In this document: positions 1 to 8,293 of the stretch, piece by piece
Layout: every line of letters begins with the position of its first letter
Numbering within the stretch: position 1 is the stretch's first letter
Origin: CAZNPA01 sp964575095
Lineage (GTDB): Bacteria > Pseudomonadota > Alphaproteobacteria > Rickettsiales > SXRF01
Assembly (NCBI GenBank): GCA_964575095.1
Contig: CAZNPA010000001.1
Location: 248,001-312,000, forward strand
DNA: 64,000 nucleotides
Direction: 5' to 3'
Program-made: the position numbers and the translations under genes
Notes under the pieces: model-generated
What the model was told of the DNA's origin: nothing
What the model saw: the letters and a program-made list of their open reading frames with translations, nothing else
The model's database searches: none

Positions 1-638
1 CCATTTTGAAAATGCTCGAAGAGCCGCCGAAGCAGGCGGTGCTGCTGTTAATTTCGCACAATCCGGGCGCGCTGCTGCCCACCATCCGCTCACGCGCGGC
101 AATGCTGAAACTGAAACCGCTGGCCGGCGAGGACTTTAACGATGCTATGCGCGTTCTTTATCCCGACATGGATTATCAGCGCCGCGCCGCGCTGGCGACA
201 TTATCAGGCGGATCGCCGGGCCTGGCAGCGGAATACGAAGAGCAGGGGGCGCTCGAATATTACGGCGAGATGATCGATATTCTTTCTACCCTGCCCGCAC
301 CCGATACGCTGAAGATCCACGCCTTCGCCGAGCAGTTCGGCGGCGCGCAGGGACATGCGCCGTTTCTGCTGTTTTCGCGCTTGGCACTGGTTCTATTGGA
401 ACGTCTGGCCAAAATAGCGGCGGGCACTCCGGTAGTTCCTATCAGCGAAAATGATCGTGCGTCGCTGTCAAAATTGGCGGCGCTGTACCCGTCCGGCACC
501 TGGGCGGCCAAATGGCAACAGGCACAGGAACAATTATCGCTAACAACCGCGCGGCACCTCGATTACAAGCAGGTCGCCATCCTCTTCTTTCACTCGATTG
601 CGAATGCGGAAGGTTTTGTGCTAAGTTCCGCTGCATGA
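1..638 (+). CDS. holB: DNA polymerase III delta' subunit, C-terminal part (5' end outside window)
   Basis: Clamp-loader subunit of the replicative polymerase; it helps the DnaX complex load the beta sliding clamp. The frame is open from base 3, so the gene starts before the window and only the last ~212 codons are seen. The first visible residues read ILKMLEEPPKQAVLLLISHN, followed by LLPTIRSRA. This is the classic HolB/DnaX signature around the SRC-type arginine-finger motif, although here the third residue is Ala instead of Cys. The remaining helical region fits the HolB collar domain. The stop overlaps the metG start as ATGA, so the two are translationally coupled. A DnaX (tau/gamma) paralogue is the alternative, but the short C-terminal tail and the neighbouring metG and tatD match the usual holB-metG-tatD order. 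Confidence 0.88.
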   Translation, partial: ILKMLEEPPKQAVLLLISHNPGALLPTIRSRAAMLKLKPLAGEDFNDAMRVLYPDMDYQRRAALATLSGGSPGLAAEYEEQGALEYYGEMIDILSTLPAPDTLKIHAFAEQFGGAQGHAPFLLFSRLALVLLERLAKIAAGTPVVPISENDRASLSKLAALYPSGTWAAKWQQAQEQLSLTTARHLDYKQVAILFFHSIANAEGFVLSSAA

Positions 639-2212
639 GCCACAAGCATTTCTATATCACAACGCCGATTTACTACGTCAACGACCGGCCGCATATCGGC
701 CATGCGTACACATCGGTGGCGTGCGACGTGCTGGCGCGGTTCAAGCGCCTCGACGGCTATCACGTTAAATTCCTGACCGGCACCGACGAGCACGGCCAGA
801 AGGTCGAGAAATCGGCGAAGAGCGCAGGCACCGAGCCGCAGGCGTTCACCGACGAAGTATCGCAGCATTTCCGCGACATGAACACGCTGATGAATATCAG
901 CAACGACGATTTCATCCGCACCACCGAAACTCGCCACAAGAAAGGCGCACAGGCGCTATGGAAGGCGATGGCGGAGAAGGGGCATATCTATCTGGGAAAA
1001 TATTCCGGCTGGTACGCCGTGCGCGACGAAGCTTATTATCAGGAATCCGAATTGGTGAATGGCAAAGCGCCTACCGGAGCCGATGTCGAGTGGGTGGAAG
1101 AGCCCAGCTATTTTTTCAAGCTGTCGGCGTTCGGCGACAAATTATTGGAGTTTTACGACAAGAATCCCGATTTCATCGGCCCGGATTCGCGCCGCAACGA
1201 AGTCATCAGTTTCGTCAAAGGCGGCTTGAAAGATTTATCCATCTCGCGCACGACGTTCTCGTGGGGCATCCCGGTGCCGGACGCACCGAAACATATCATG
1301 TATGTCTGGCTCGACGCGCTGGCCAATTACCTATCGGGGGTAGGGTATCCCGAAACGACGCCGGATATGAAAAACTTCTGGCCGGCGGATCTGCACATGG
1401 TGGGAAAAGACATATTGCGCTTCCATGCGGTCTACTGGCCGGCGTTTTTGATGGCGGCCGGAATCCCTTGCCCCAAGCGTGTCTTCGCGCACGGCTGGTG
1501 GACCATCGAAGGCGAAAAAATGTCCAAATCGCTGGGCAACGTCGTCGCACCCGCCGATTTAGTGAAGGAATTCGGCTTGGACCAAACGCGCTGGTTCCTG
1601 CTGCGCGAAGTGCCGTTCGGCAACGACGGAAATTTCTCCCGCGAGCGCATGGTGACCGTCATCAATTCGGAACTCGCCAATAACATCGGCAACCTTGTCC
1701 AACGCACACTGTCGATGATCGCCAAAAACTGTGAAGGAAAGGTGCCTGAGTACCAGCAGGGTAAGCTGCGCCCGGAAGATAAGGCATTCATCGACAAATT
1801 CCTCGTCACCGATAAAGCAACGCCGAAACAGGTAGAGCGCCAATATCACGACTGCCGCTTCCATGAGATCATCGGCAGCCTGGTCGATATCGCCGCGGGA
1901 GCGAATGAATATATCGACCGCCAGGCGCCATGGACACTTAAGAAAACCGACATGGAGCTGATGAACGCGGTGCTTTATTATTTGGCCGACGGCATACGCT
2001 GCCTCTCCATTTTCCTGCAGCCGTTCATGCCGCAGGCAGCGGCCAATATCCTCGACCAGCTGGCAGTGCCGAAAGACCAGCGCGCTTTCACCCATGCCTA
2101 TAATTTCGATTTTGCCGCGTCCGGCAAGCTCAATGCATTCTCGCTGAAGCCCGGCACGCCGCTGCCGGCGCCGCAAGCCGTGTTCCCGCGCTTCGTGGAG
2201 AAGGCGGCGTAA
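635..2212 (+). CDS. metG: Methionyl-tRNA synthetase
   Basis: Charges tRNA-Met with methionine in the cytoplasm. The 525-aa protein carries the class I signatures HIGH (residues 20-23, in PHIGHAY) and KMSKS (residues 295-299, in GEKMSKSLGN), with an anticodon-binding helical domain after about residue 360. It has no C-terminal Trbp111-like tRNA-binding domain, and I see no zinc-knuckle cysteine cluster in the connective insertion, which matches the short alphaproteobacterial form. The ATG at 635 was chosen over longer in-frame extensions because MSHKHFYITTPIYYVN is the conserved N-terminus and ATGA overlaps the holB stop. The TAATG junction at 2210-2214 links it to tatD, so holB-metG-tatD looks like one operon. 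Confidence 0.97.
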   Translation: MSHKHFYITTPIYYVNDRPHIGHAYTSVACDVLARFKRLDGYHVKFLTGTDEHGQKVEKSAKSAGTEPQAFTDEVSQHFRDMNTLMNISNDDFIRTTETRHKKGAQALWKAMAEKGHIYLGKYSGWYAVRDEAYYQESELVNGKAPTGADVEWVEEPSYFFKLSAFGDKLLEFYDKNPDFIGPDSRRNEVISFVKGGLKDLSISRTTFSWGIPVPDAPKHIMYVWLDALANYLSGVGYPETTPDMKNFWPADLHMVGKDILRFHAVYWPAFLMAAGIPCPKRVFAHGWWTIEGEKMSKSLGNVVAPADLVKEFGLDQTRWFLLREVPFGNDGNFSRERMVTVINSELANNIGNLVQRTLSMIAKNCEGKVPEYQQGKLRPEDKAFIDKFLVTDKATPKQVERQYHDCRFHEIIGSLVDIAAGANEYIDRQAPWTLKKTDMELMNAVLYYLADGIRCLSIFLQPFMPQAAANILDQLAVPKDQRAFTHAYNFDFAASGKLNAFSLKPGTPLPAPQAVFPRFVEKAA

Positions 2213-3000
2213 TGCTCGTCGATAGCCACTGCCACCTCAATTTTCCCGATTTCAAGGACGACCTGGACGCGGTGATTGACCGCGCGCGGGAAGCGGGGGT
2301 TAAGGTGATGCAAACCATCTGCACGGACATGGCGGAATTCGACGAGGTGCATGCTATCGCGCAAAAATACGAGAATGTCTATTGCTCGGTCGGCGTGCAT
2401 CCCAACGAATCGGGTAAAACACCGGTGACGCCCGCCAAAATCTTAGTTGAGAAAACCAAAAATCCGAAAGTCATCGGCATCGGCGAAACCGGACTCGATT
2501 ATCATTATCCGGAAACCGATAAACCCTCGCAGACGGCCAGCTTCCTTGAACATATCGCGGCGGCGCGTGAAACAGGATTGCCATTGATCGTCCATTCACG
2601 CGATGCCGACAATGACATGGCCGAAATGCTTTCTACCGAGATGGAAAAACGACCATTTAAAGGGTTATTGCATTGCTTTAGCTCTTCAAAACAACTTGCT
2701 GATAAAGCAGTGCAATTAGGATTCACTATCTCGCTTTCAGGCATCATTACTTTTAAGAATTCGGTTGCTTTGCGCGAGGCCATTAAAGACGTGCCGCTCG
2801 ATAGGTTATTGGTCGAAACCGACGCGCCATATCTGGCGCCGATGCCATATCGCGGTAAGCGCAATGAACCGTCTTATACGGTATATACCAATAAGATGCT
2901 GGCTGAAGTTAAAGGCATATCAGAAGAAGAGTGCGCCCGCGCCACGACGGAAAATTTCTTTCGTTTGTTTGATAAGGCAAAATATAGTAAGCAGGGATGA
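2212..3000 (+). CDS. tatD: TatD family metal-dependent hydrolase (DNase)
   Basis: Member of the TatD/YcfH amidohydrolase-superfamily nucleases, 262 aa, the usual family length. Metal ligands are visible in order: HCH near the start (DSHCHLNFPDF), the glutamate in GIGETGLDYH, the histidine in LIVHSRDAD, the histidine in LLHCFSS, and the aspartate in VETDAPYLAP followed by YRGKRNEP. The ATG begins on the last base of the metG stop. The closest subgroup is the YcfH-like hydrolase that usually follows metG in proteobacteria; its physiological substrate is not fixed. The last third of the gene looks AT-richer than the first part, and it runs into an AT-rich intergenic segment. Confidence 0.94.
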   Translation: MLVDSHCHLNFPDFKDDLDAVIDRAREAGVKVMQTICTDMAEFDEVHAIAQKYENVYCSVGVHPNESGKTPVTPAKILVEKTKNPKVIGIGETGLDYHYPETDKPSQTASFLEHIAAARETGLPLIVHSRDADNDMAEMLSTEMEKRPFKGLLHCFSSSKQLADKAVQLGFTISLSGIITFKNSVALREAIKDVPLDRLLVETDAPYLAPMPYRGKRNEPSYTVYTNKMLAEVKGISEEECARATTENFFRLFDKAKYSKQG

Positions 3001-3025
3001 TAGACGAGCGTATTGTAAGATTGAA

Positions 3026-3072
3026 TAACCACATATATTATAGGTTGTAAGTACCTATAGCCTATGGGGTTA
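3026..3072. repeat. Imperfect 20-bp inverted repeat in AT-rich gap after tatD
   Basis: The gap 3001-3171 is AT-rich. It contains arms at 3026-3045 and 3053-3072 that pair at 16 of 20 positions around a 7-base loop (outer TAACC/GGTTA, inner AGGT/ACCT). There is no clear T-run directly after it. It could end the holB-metG-tatD transcript or be another short palindrome of the kind seen elsewhere in the window. A direct repeat CCTACCAGGA also occurs just before and just after the next start codon (about 3149 and 3181). Confidence 0.5.
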
Positions 3073-3171
3073 TCTATATTTAACATAATATATATTATAC
3101 GATAATAGTGGGGTGGATGGGAGCTTGCTTATGTTGCTTATGAATGTCGCCTACCAGGATATATCGAGCCT

Positions 3172-3906
3172 ATGAGCGTTACCTACCAGGAGGTATTGGA
3201 AGCGTTATGCAGCAGGGTCGCCCTCGCCAACAGCAATGACGCCCAACATATTTTTACGCTGAACACGGCGCGCGAAGCCAAGCTAGCTTACGATGTCCTG
3301 GCCGCACACGGCTTTGAAGTGCGCGTCTACCATGAGCCTGCCCTGTCCAAGCTCTACATCATGCATAGCGATAGCGCCGACATCAGCCAGCGCCTGACCT
3401 CTGCCCTGCGCTTTGCCGGAATGCTGAAACAAATCATGCAAACCATGCCCGATGGCGATGCGGAAACATTCAACATCAGTTTCGTCAACACGTCGACACA
3501 GGGAAAACAGCTCTCGATTTATTTCCCGCCGGAAACGCCGGATGCCGCCGTACCCGCGGCAATACGCGCTTCCATGCCGACAACCGCGGCAACCATGACT
3601 GCGCCGCCTATCGCAAAAAAAGCGGTGAAAACCAAATCAGCCGTCTTCGGCGCCGGTCCGGCGCTGGCGAAAAGCAACCCGTTCAGCGATAAAACCGGCA
3701 CCGGCAACACGGAAGAACTCACGATTGGAAAATGGCTTTCCACCTATGTTTTTAGCAATTTTACCCAGGCATTTTATAGCTTCATCACCATGACGTTTAT
3801 ATTGTTGGTGCTGTTCAGCGCCGCCATCATGCTCAAAGGCTTCCTCTGCCCCGATCTGGCGACGGTCAAAAGCCGTGCCTGGTATTGCGCGAGCCGCGAT
3901 GAATAA
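3172..3906 (+). CDS. Protein of unknown function with C-terminal membrane anchor
   Basis: I do not recognise the family. The 244-aa product has a soluble N-terminal half (about residues 1-125) with an alternating alpha/beta look and no catalytic motif that I can name. A low-complexity Ala/Pro/Thr/Lys linker follows (about 125-185), and then one strong hydrophobic segment around residues 205-230 (FITMTFILLVLFSAAIM). That predicts a single-pass inner-membrane protein with most of its mass on one side. The start at 3172 is the first ATG after the AT-rich gap; a Shine-Dalgarno match is weak. Its end overlaps the aroA-cmk start by 8 bases, so it is probably co-transcribed with that operon. Confidence 0.7.
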   Translation: MSVTYQEVLEALCSRVALANSNDAQHIFTLNTAREAKLAYDVLAAHGFEVRVYHEPALSKLYIMHSDSADISQRLTSALRFAGMLKQIMQTMPDGDAETFNISFVNTSTQGKQLSIYFPPETPDAAVPAAIRASMPTTAATMTAPPIAKKAVKTKSAVFGAGPALAKSNPFSDKTGTGNTEELTIGKWLSTYVFSNFTQAFYSFITMTFILLVLFSAAIMLKGFLCPDLATVKSRAWYCASRDE

Positions 3907-5905
3907 TCCCTGCGCCTCACACCCCGCCTCCGGATTGCAGGGTGAGGCCACCGCCCCCGGCGATAAATCCATTTCGCATCGCGCGCTGATACTTTCCTCG
4001 CAGGCGCTGGGAACGACGCACATCACCGGCCTTCTGGAAGGCGAAGACGTGCTCTGCACCGCCAAGGCGCTGCAATCGCTGGGTGTTAATATCGAAAAAA
4101 ATGCCACGGCGTGGATCGTCAAAGGCGTCGGCGTCGGCGGCTTGCACGAAAGCAAGGACGTGCTCGACATGGGCAATGCCGGCACCGGCGCCCGCCTGAT
4201 GATGGGCCTGCTTACACCCTACCCTTTTTCCACCATCTTCACCGGCGATGAATCGCTTCGCTCGCGACCGATGGGGCGCGTCATCGAGCCGCTGACGGAA
4301 ATGGGCGCGCGCATCGCCGCACATTCGGGAGGAAAATTGCCGCTGGTGCTCTCCGGCACCGCCGACACGCTGCCGATCACCTACCATTTGCCGGTGGCGT
4401 CGGCGCAGGTGAAATCGGCGATATTGCTGGCAGGCATCAACACGCGCGGCACCACCACCGTCGTCGAAAAAGAGCCGACGCGCGACCACACCGAAAACAT
4501 GCTTAAATATTTCGGCTTTAAGGTAAAAGTCGCAAAGAATAACACGATATCCATCACCGGCCAGCAGCGGCAAAGCTACGCCGACCGCGAGATTACCGTG
4601 CCGGGCGACCCTTCTTCCGCCGCGTTTTTGGTGGTGGCGGCACTCATCTGCCCCGATTCGAAACTTCTTATCAAAAATGTCTGCATCAATCCGCTGCGCA
4701 CCGGATTATTCACCGCGCTGAAAGAAATGGGCGCTAAGATCGAATTCAAGAAAACGCGCGACGTCGCCGGTGAAAAAGTGGCGGATATTGCCGTCGCATC
4801 GAGTTCACTCAAAGCCGTCACCGTCCCCGCCGGGCGCGCGCCGTCGATGATCGACGAATACCCGATACTGGCCGTGGCCGCCGCCTTCGCCCAAGGAGAG
4901 ACAGTCATGCACGGGCTTTCCGAACTGCGCGTCAAGGAAAGTGACCGCCTGAACGCCATCATCGAAATGCTCTCCGCCTGCGGCGTAGAATGCCGCGCCG
5001 AGGGCGATAGTTTATACGTGACGGGCGGCGTACCGAAAGGCGGCGCAACCATCAATACCCGCTTCGACCACCGCATCGCCATGTCGGCGCTGGTGATGGG
5101 CATGGCGGCAAAAAATCCGGTGGAAATAGATGACGCCTCTTCCATCGCCACCAGCTTCCCGAATTTTGTCGAGTTGATGAATGGGCTGGGAGCAAAGATT
5201 GAAGTGGCGAGTGGCGAGTGGCGAGTGGCAAGAAAAGATATGTCTTCTACTTACTCGTCACTCACCACTCGCCACTCGCCACTTATCATCGCCATCGACG
5301 GCCCCGCTGCATCCGGCAAGGGCACCCTCGCCCGCCGTTTGGCGGAACATTTCGGGTTGGAATATCTCGATACGGGAAGTTTATATCGCGCCGTCGGCAT
5401 GAAGCTGGTCTACGGCGGCAAAGACCCGCACGACAAAAAGGCGGCGGCCGCAGCGGCTGAGCATATCGATGCCGACGATCTGGCCAATCCGCGCCTGCGT
5501 CAGGAACGCATCGGCCAGGCCGCCTCTATTGTTTCAGCGTTTCCGGAAGTACGAAAAGCCCTGCTCGATTTTCAGCGCAATTTCGCACGCGGTAAAAAAG
5601 GCGCGGTGCTGGACGGCCGCGATATCGGAACGGTGGTTTGTCCCGACGCCGATTTCAAATTTTTTATCACCGCTACTTTGTATGCACGCGCCAAACGCCG
5701 CCACAAGGAACTCTCCGGCCAGGGCTATGAAATCGTCTTCGATTCCGTGCTGGAAGATCTGCGTGAGCGTGACGAACGCGACTCCCAGCGCAGCATCGCT
5801 CCGCTGAAACCGGCGAATGACGCCATTGTCATCGATACGTCGGATATGGACGCCAGCACAGTGTTCGAGAAGGCGAAAGGGACGATTGAACGAAAAAACC
5901 GGTAA
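3899..5905 (+). CDS. aroA-cmk: Fused EPSP synthase / cytidylate kinase (AroA-Cmk)
   Basis: One uninterrupted 668-codon frame encodes two enzymes that are normally separate neighbours. Residues 1 to about 435 are 3-phosphoshikimate 1-carboxyvinyltransferase (shikimate pathway): GDKSISHRALIL, GNAGTGARL, LRSRPMGR, LRVKESDRLNAI and RFDHRIAMSALV are all present. From about residue 460 it is CMP kinase: P-loop GPAASGKGT, YLDTGSLYRAVG, LDGRDIGTVV and RDERDSQR. The ~25-residue linker is encoded by a near-perfect palindrome (5202-5284), which suggests that insertion of the element removed the aroA stop. An internal ATG at 5239, in the palindrome loop, could still allow separate Cmk synthesis. The ATG at 3899 (MNNPCAS) is preferred over 3875 by homology of the N-terminus. 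The order aroA-cmk-rpsA is the normal proteobacterial one. Confidence 0.93.
   Translation: MNNPCASHPASGLQGEATAPGDKSISHRALILSSQALGTTHITGLLEGEDVLCTAKALQSLGVNIEKNATAWIVKGVGVGGLHESKDVLDMGNAGTGARLMMGLLTPYPFSTIFTGDESLRSRPMGRVIEPLTEMGARIAAHSGGKLPLVLSGTADTLPITYHLPVASAQVKSAILLAGINTRGTTTVVEKEPTRDHTENMLKYFGFKVKVAKNNTISITGQQRQSYADREITVPGDPSSAAFLVVAALICPDSKLLIKNVCINPLRTGLFTALKEMGAKIEFKKTRDVAGEKVADIAVASSSLKAVTVPAGRAPSMIDEYPILAVAAAFAQGETVMHGLSELRVKESDRLNAIIEMLSACGVECRAEGDSLYVTGGVPKGGATINTRFDHRIAMSALVMGMAAKNPVEIDDASSIATSFPNFVELMNGLGAKIEVASGEWRVARKDMSSTYSSLTTRHSPLIIAIDGPAASGKGTLARRLAEHFGLEYLDTGSLYRAVGMKLVYGGKDPHDKKAAAAAAEHIDADDLANPRLRQERIGQAASIVSAFPEVRKALLDFQRNFARGKKGAVLDGRDIGTVVCPDADFKFFITATLYARAKRRHKELSGQGYEIVFDSVLEDLRERDERDSQRSIAPLKPANDAIVIDTSDMDASTVFEKAKGTIERKNR
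5202..5284. repeat. In-frame palindrome forming the AroA-Cmk linker
   Basis: Left arm 5202-5221 and right arm 5265-5284 are perfect 20-bp inverted copies built from the 7-base unit GTGGCGA repeated in tandem. Pairing continues imperfectly into the 43-base middle. The element is translated in frame as part of the linker (right arm reads TTRHSPL). Arms made of tandem short units resemble the repeats flanking the S23 gene at 7831-8287, though the unit sequence differs. Confidence 0.9.
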
Positions 5906-5987
5906 CTGAGGCCGCAACAGCCAAAAATTCCCTAAAAACCCCTTGATTTCCTCTATTTTCCGGCTAAAAGTATCCTCCCTTTTAGGT

Positions 5988-6012
5988 AAGGGGCATTCAG
6001 CCGCCCCTTTTT
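5988..6012 (+). terminator. Probable rho-independent terminator after aroA-cmk
   Basis: The stem AAGGGGC (5988-5994) pairs with GCCCCTT (6003-6009) around an 8-base loop and is followed by a T-run (6008-6012). It lies 83 bases after the aroA-cmk stop and 83 bases before the rpsA start. It can either end the upstream transcript or sit in the rpsA leader as an attenuator. A weak promoter-like pair (TTGATT at 5943, TAAAAG at 5965, 16-base spacer) lies just upstream of the hairpin and leaves the second reading open. Confidence 0.65.
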
Positions 6013-6094
6013 CGTCTAACCCGGAAGCCAGCTGACCTTCCACAACCACGATGTCATGCCCCCAGATTATCGGGATGACTTAAGAAAGACCCCC

Positions 6095-7828
6095 ATGGCT
6101 CTTGCAGCAACCAACACCGCCGACACCGATTTCCCCATCGAAGATTTCGGCGCATTATTCGAAGATTCCATCAAATCCACCGGCAAGATCGAAGGCGCCG
6201 TCATCAAGGGCCTCGTCGTTGCCATTGAAAAAGACACCGTCATCATCGATGTCGGCCTGAAGTCGGAAGGCCGCGTGCCGCTGCGCGAATTCCAGACCAT
6301 CGCCGGCAACCCGGAACTGCGCGTCGGCGACGAAGTAGAAGTCTATTTAGAACGCATCGAGAACAAGCACGGCGAAGCCGTGCTCAGCCGCGAAAAAGCA
6401 TTGCGCGAAGAATCGTGGGTCAATCTCGAAAAAGCCTGCGCCAAAGCCGAGCGCGTCGAAGGCGTCATCTTCGGCCGCGTCAAAGGCGGCTTTACCGTGG
6501 ACATCCAGGGCGCCGTGGCGTTCCTGCCCGGCAGCCAGGTCGACATCCGCCCGATCCGCGACGTCGGCCCGCTCATGCACATCAAGCAGCCGTTCATGAT
6601 CCTGAAAATGGATCGCAAACGCGGCAACATCGTCGTCTCGCGCCGCGCCATCCTTGAGGAATCGCGCGTCGAACAGCGCAACGAACTGCTCGGCAAAATC
6701 ACCGAAGGCCAGGTCGTCGAAGGCATGGTCAAGAACATCACCGATTACGGCGCGTTCATCGACATGGGCGGTATCGACGGGCTCCTGCACGTCACCGACA
6801 TTTCGTGGAAACGCATCGGCCACCCATCGGAAGTGCTCTCGCTCGGCCAGACGGTGAAAGTCATGGTCACCAAGTTCGATACCGCCACCAAGCGCGTGTC
6901 GCTCGGCATGAAGCAGCTGGAGAAGAACCCCTGGGAAGGCGCGGACGCCAAGTACCCGACCGGCGCCAAGCTCAAGGGCAAAATCACCAACATCACCGAT
7001 TACGGCGCGTTCGTCGAACTCGAGCCGGGCATCGAGGGCCTGGTGCATGTGTCGGAAATCTCCTGGGTCAAGAAGAACGCGCACCCGTCGAAGCTGGTGT
7101 CGGTCAGCCAGGAAGTCAACATCGTCGTGCTCGATATCGACGCGTCCAAGCACCGCATTTCTCTCGGCATGAAGCAGTGCGAAGAGAACCCGTGGGCGAA
7201 ATACGCCGCCAAGATCAAGCCGGGCGACATCATTGAAGGCGAAATCCGCAACATCACCGATTTCGGCATCTTCGTCGGCCTCGACGGTGACATTGATGGT
7301 CTGGTGCATCATTCCGACCTGAGCTGGAAAGAAGCCGGCGACGTTGCCATCAAAAACTACAAAAAAGGCGACAAGGTGAAAGCCAAGATCCTGGCCGTTG
7401 ACGTTGAAAAAGAACGCATCAGCCTCGGCATCAAGCAGCTCGACAGCGATCCGTTCGAAGCCGAACTCGATGGCATCAAGAAAGGCGCCACCCTCACCTG
7501 CACCGTCACCGAAGTGCGCGGCGACGGCATCATGGTCAAGGTCACCGATCACATCCAGAGCTTCATCAAGAAGTCCGACCTGGCGCGCGAGCGGCAAGAA
7601 CAGCGTCCCGACCGCTTCGCCGTCGGCGACCGCGTCGACGCCAAAGTGGTGACGGTCGATCCCGCCAGCCGCAAGATCGGTGTCTCGATCAAAGCCATGG
7701 AAGCCGAAGAGCACAAAAAGGCGATCGCCGAGTATGGCTCCGAATCCTCCGGCGCCGTGCTGGGCGACATCCTGGGCGCTGCGCTGGATGAAGCGAAGAC
7801 GGATAAAGGAAAGAAAAAGAAAGTCTAA
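6095..7828 (+). CDS. rpsA: 30S ribosomal protein S1
   Basis: RNA-binding ribosomal protein that brings mRNA to the 30S subunit. The 577-aa protein shows six S1 (OB-fold) repeats. The first two are divergent (GAVIKGLVVAIEKDTVIIDVG; GVIFGRVKGGFTVDIQG). The next three are near-canonical, each starting with a KNITDYGAF- or RNITDFGIF-type strand and ending in ISLGMKQ- or SLGIKQ-like motifs. The sixth is degenerate. The length is that of a standard proteobacterial S1. ATG 6095 (MALAATN) is preferred over 6056 because the upstream residues are not S1-like and a purine-rich stretch (AAGAAAG) precedes it. An S23-type insertion begins two bases after the stop. Confidence 0.97.
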   Translation: MALAATNTADTDFPIEDFGALFEDSIKSTGKIEGAVIKGLVVAIEKDTVIIDVGLKSEGRVPLREFQTIAGNPELRVGDEVEVYLERIENKHGEAVLSREKALREESWVNLEKACAKAERVEGVIFGRVKGGFTVDIQGAVAFLPGSQVDIRPIRDVGPLMHIKQPFMILKMDRKRGNIVVSRRAILEESRVEQRNELLGKITEGQVVEGMVKNITDYGAFIDMGGIDGLLHVTDISWKRIGHPSEVLSLGQTVKVMVTKFDTATKRVSLGMKQLEKNPWEGADAKYPTGAKLKGKITNITDYGAFVELEPGIEGLVHVSEISWVKKNAHPSKLVSVSQEVNIVVLDIDASKHRISLGMKQCEENPWAKYAAKIKPGDIIEGEIRNITDFGIFVGLDGDIDGLVHHSDLSWKEAGDVAIKNYKKGDKVKAKILAVDVEKERISLGIKQLDSDPFEAELDGIKKGATLTCTVTEVRGDGIMVKVTDHIQSFIKKSDLARERQEQRPDRFAVGDRVDAKVVTVDPASRKIGVSIKAMEAEEHKKAIAEYGSESSGAVLGDILGAALDEAKTDKGKKKKV

Positions 7829-7830
7829 AA

Positions 7831-8250
7831 ATGGATGTGGAGATGTGGGGATGTGGAGATGTGAGGATAGAAGAAATCCCTACATCTTCCAGACTTGTAA
7901 AGCGCGCTAAAGATTTGGCAGTTTTTAAGTGCGCTTATGCGTTTTCTCTCATTCTCCATAAAGCCAGCCTTCAATTTCCCAAAATCGAGCAATTTGCGTT
8001 AGCAGGGCAACTGCGGCGTGCCAGTAAATCGGTTTGCGCTAATCTTTTTGAGGGCTTTGCCAAACAAAGCGAATCAAAAATCGAATTTAAACGCTTTATA
8101 ACCATTGCGATTGGTTCGGCAACGGAAACTGAACTTTGGATCGATTATTCTTTCGATTTAGGATACATTGATCAACCGACATACCAGGCTTGGATAAAAG
8201 AAAATAATATCGTTATTGGCATGTTGGTAAATTTAAGGAAGAAACTATGA
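7831..8250 (+). CDS. Four-helix-bundle protein (S23 / 23S rRNA IVP family)
   Basis: The family (S23, related in fold to the Avd protein of diversity-generating retroelements) is known from 23S rRNA intervening sequences and from scattered intergenic copies; its biochemical role is unresolved. The 139-aa product has the family pattern: an AKDLAVFKCAYAFSLILHKASLQFP helix region, LAGQLRRASKSVCANLFEGFAK, a helix with FITIAIGSATETELWIDYSFDLGYI, and a C-terminal INVRRKL-like end (here VNLRKKL). The first ~23 codons lie in the left inverted-repeat arm, so the true start may be the ATG at 7831 or 7843. The stop lies in the right arm. The low G+C compared with rpsA and sppA suggests acquisition. Confidence 0.85.
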   Translation: MDVEMWGCGDVRIEEIPTSSRLVKRAKDLAVFKCAYAFSLILHKASLQFPKIEQFALAGQLRRASKSVCANLFEGFAKQSESKIEFKRFITIAIGSATETELWIDYSFDLGYIDQPTYQAWIKENNIVIGMLVNLRKKL

Positions 8251-8287
8251 TCTCCACATCCCCATATCTCCACATCCCCACATCCCT
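7831..8287. mobile_element. Palindrome-bounded insertion carrying an S23/four-helix-bundle gene
   Basis: Arms of about 38 bases at 7831-7870 and 8249-8287 are inverted, roughly 85% identical, and built from the tandem 8-base unit ATGTGGAG/ATGTGGGG. They enclose a single ORF. The element fits exactly between the rpsA stop (7828) and the sppA start (8294), separating genes that are otherwise closely spaced. The inside is much AT-richer than its neighbours: in 8041-8100 I count 19 G/C of 60. This matches the architecture of intervening sequences that encode S23 proteins in 23S rRNA genes, but here in an intergenic site. No transposase or target duplication is evident. Confidence 0.72.
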
Positions 8288-8293
8288 CTCAGC

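Noticed and set aside
512..634. Long 5' extension of metG
   Set aside because: The extra 41 residues overlap holB and are not conserved; MSHKHFYITTPIYYVN at 635 with an ATGA junction is the proper start.
5202..5284. A CRISPR-like or simple tandem repeat
   Set aside because: The units face each other as inverted arms with no spacers; it is a palindrome, not an array.
6347..7714. A 455-codon open frame on the minus strand inside rpsA
   Set aside because: It is a shadow of rpsA produced by high G+C codon usage; its translation is Asp/Phe/His-rich with no family signature, while the plus strand has six clear S1 repeats.
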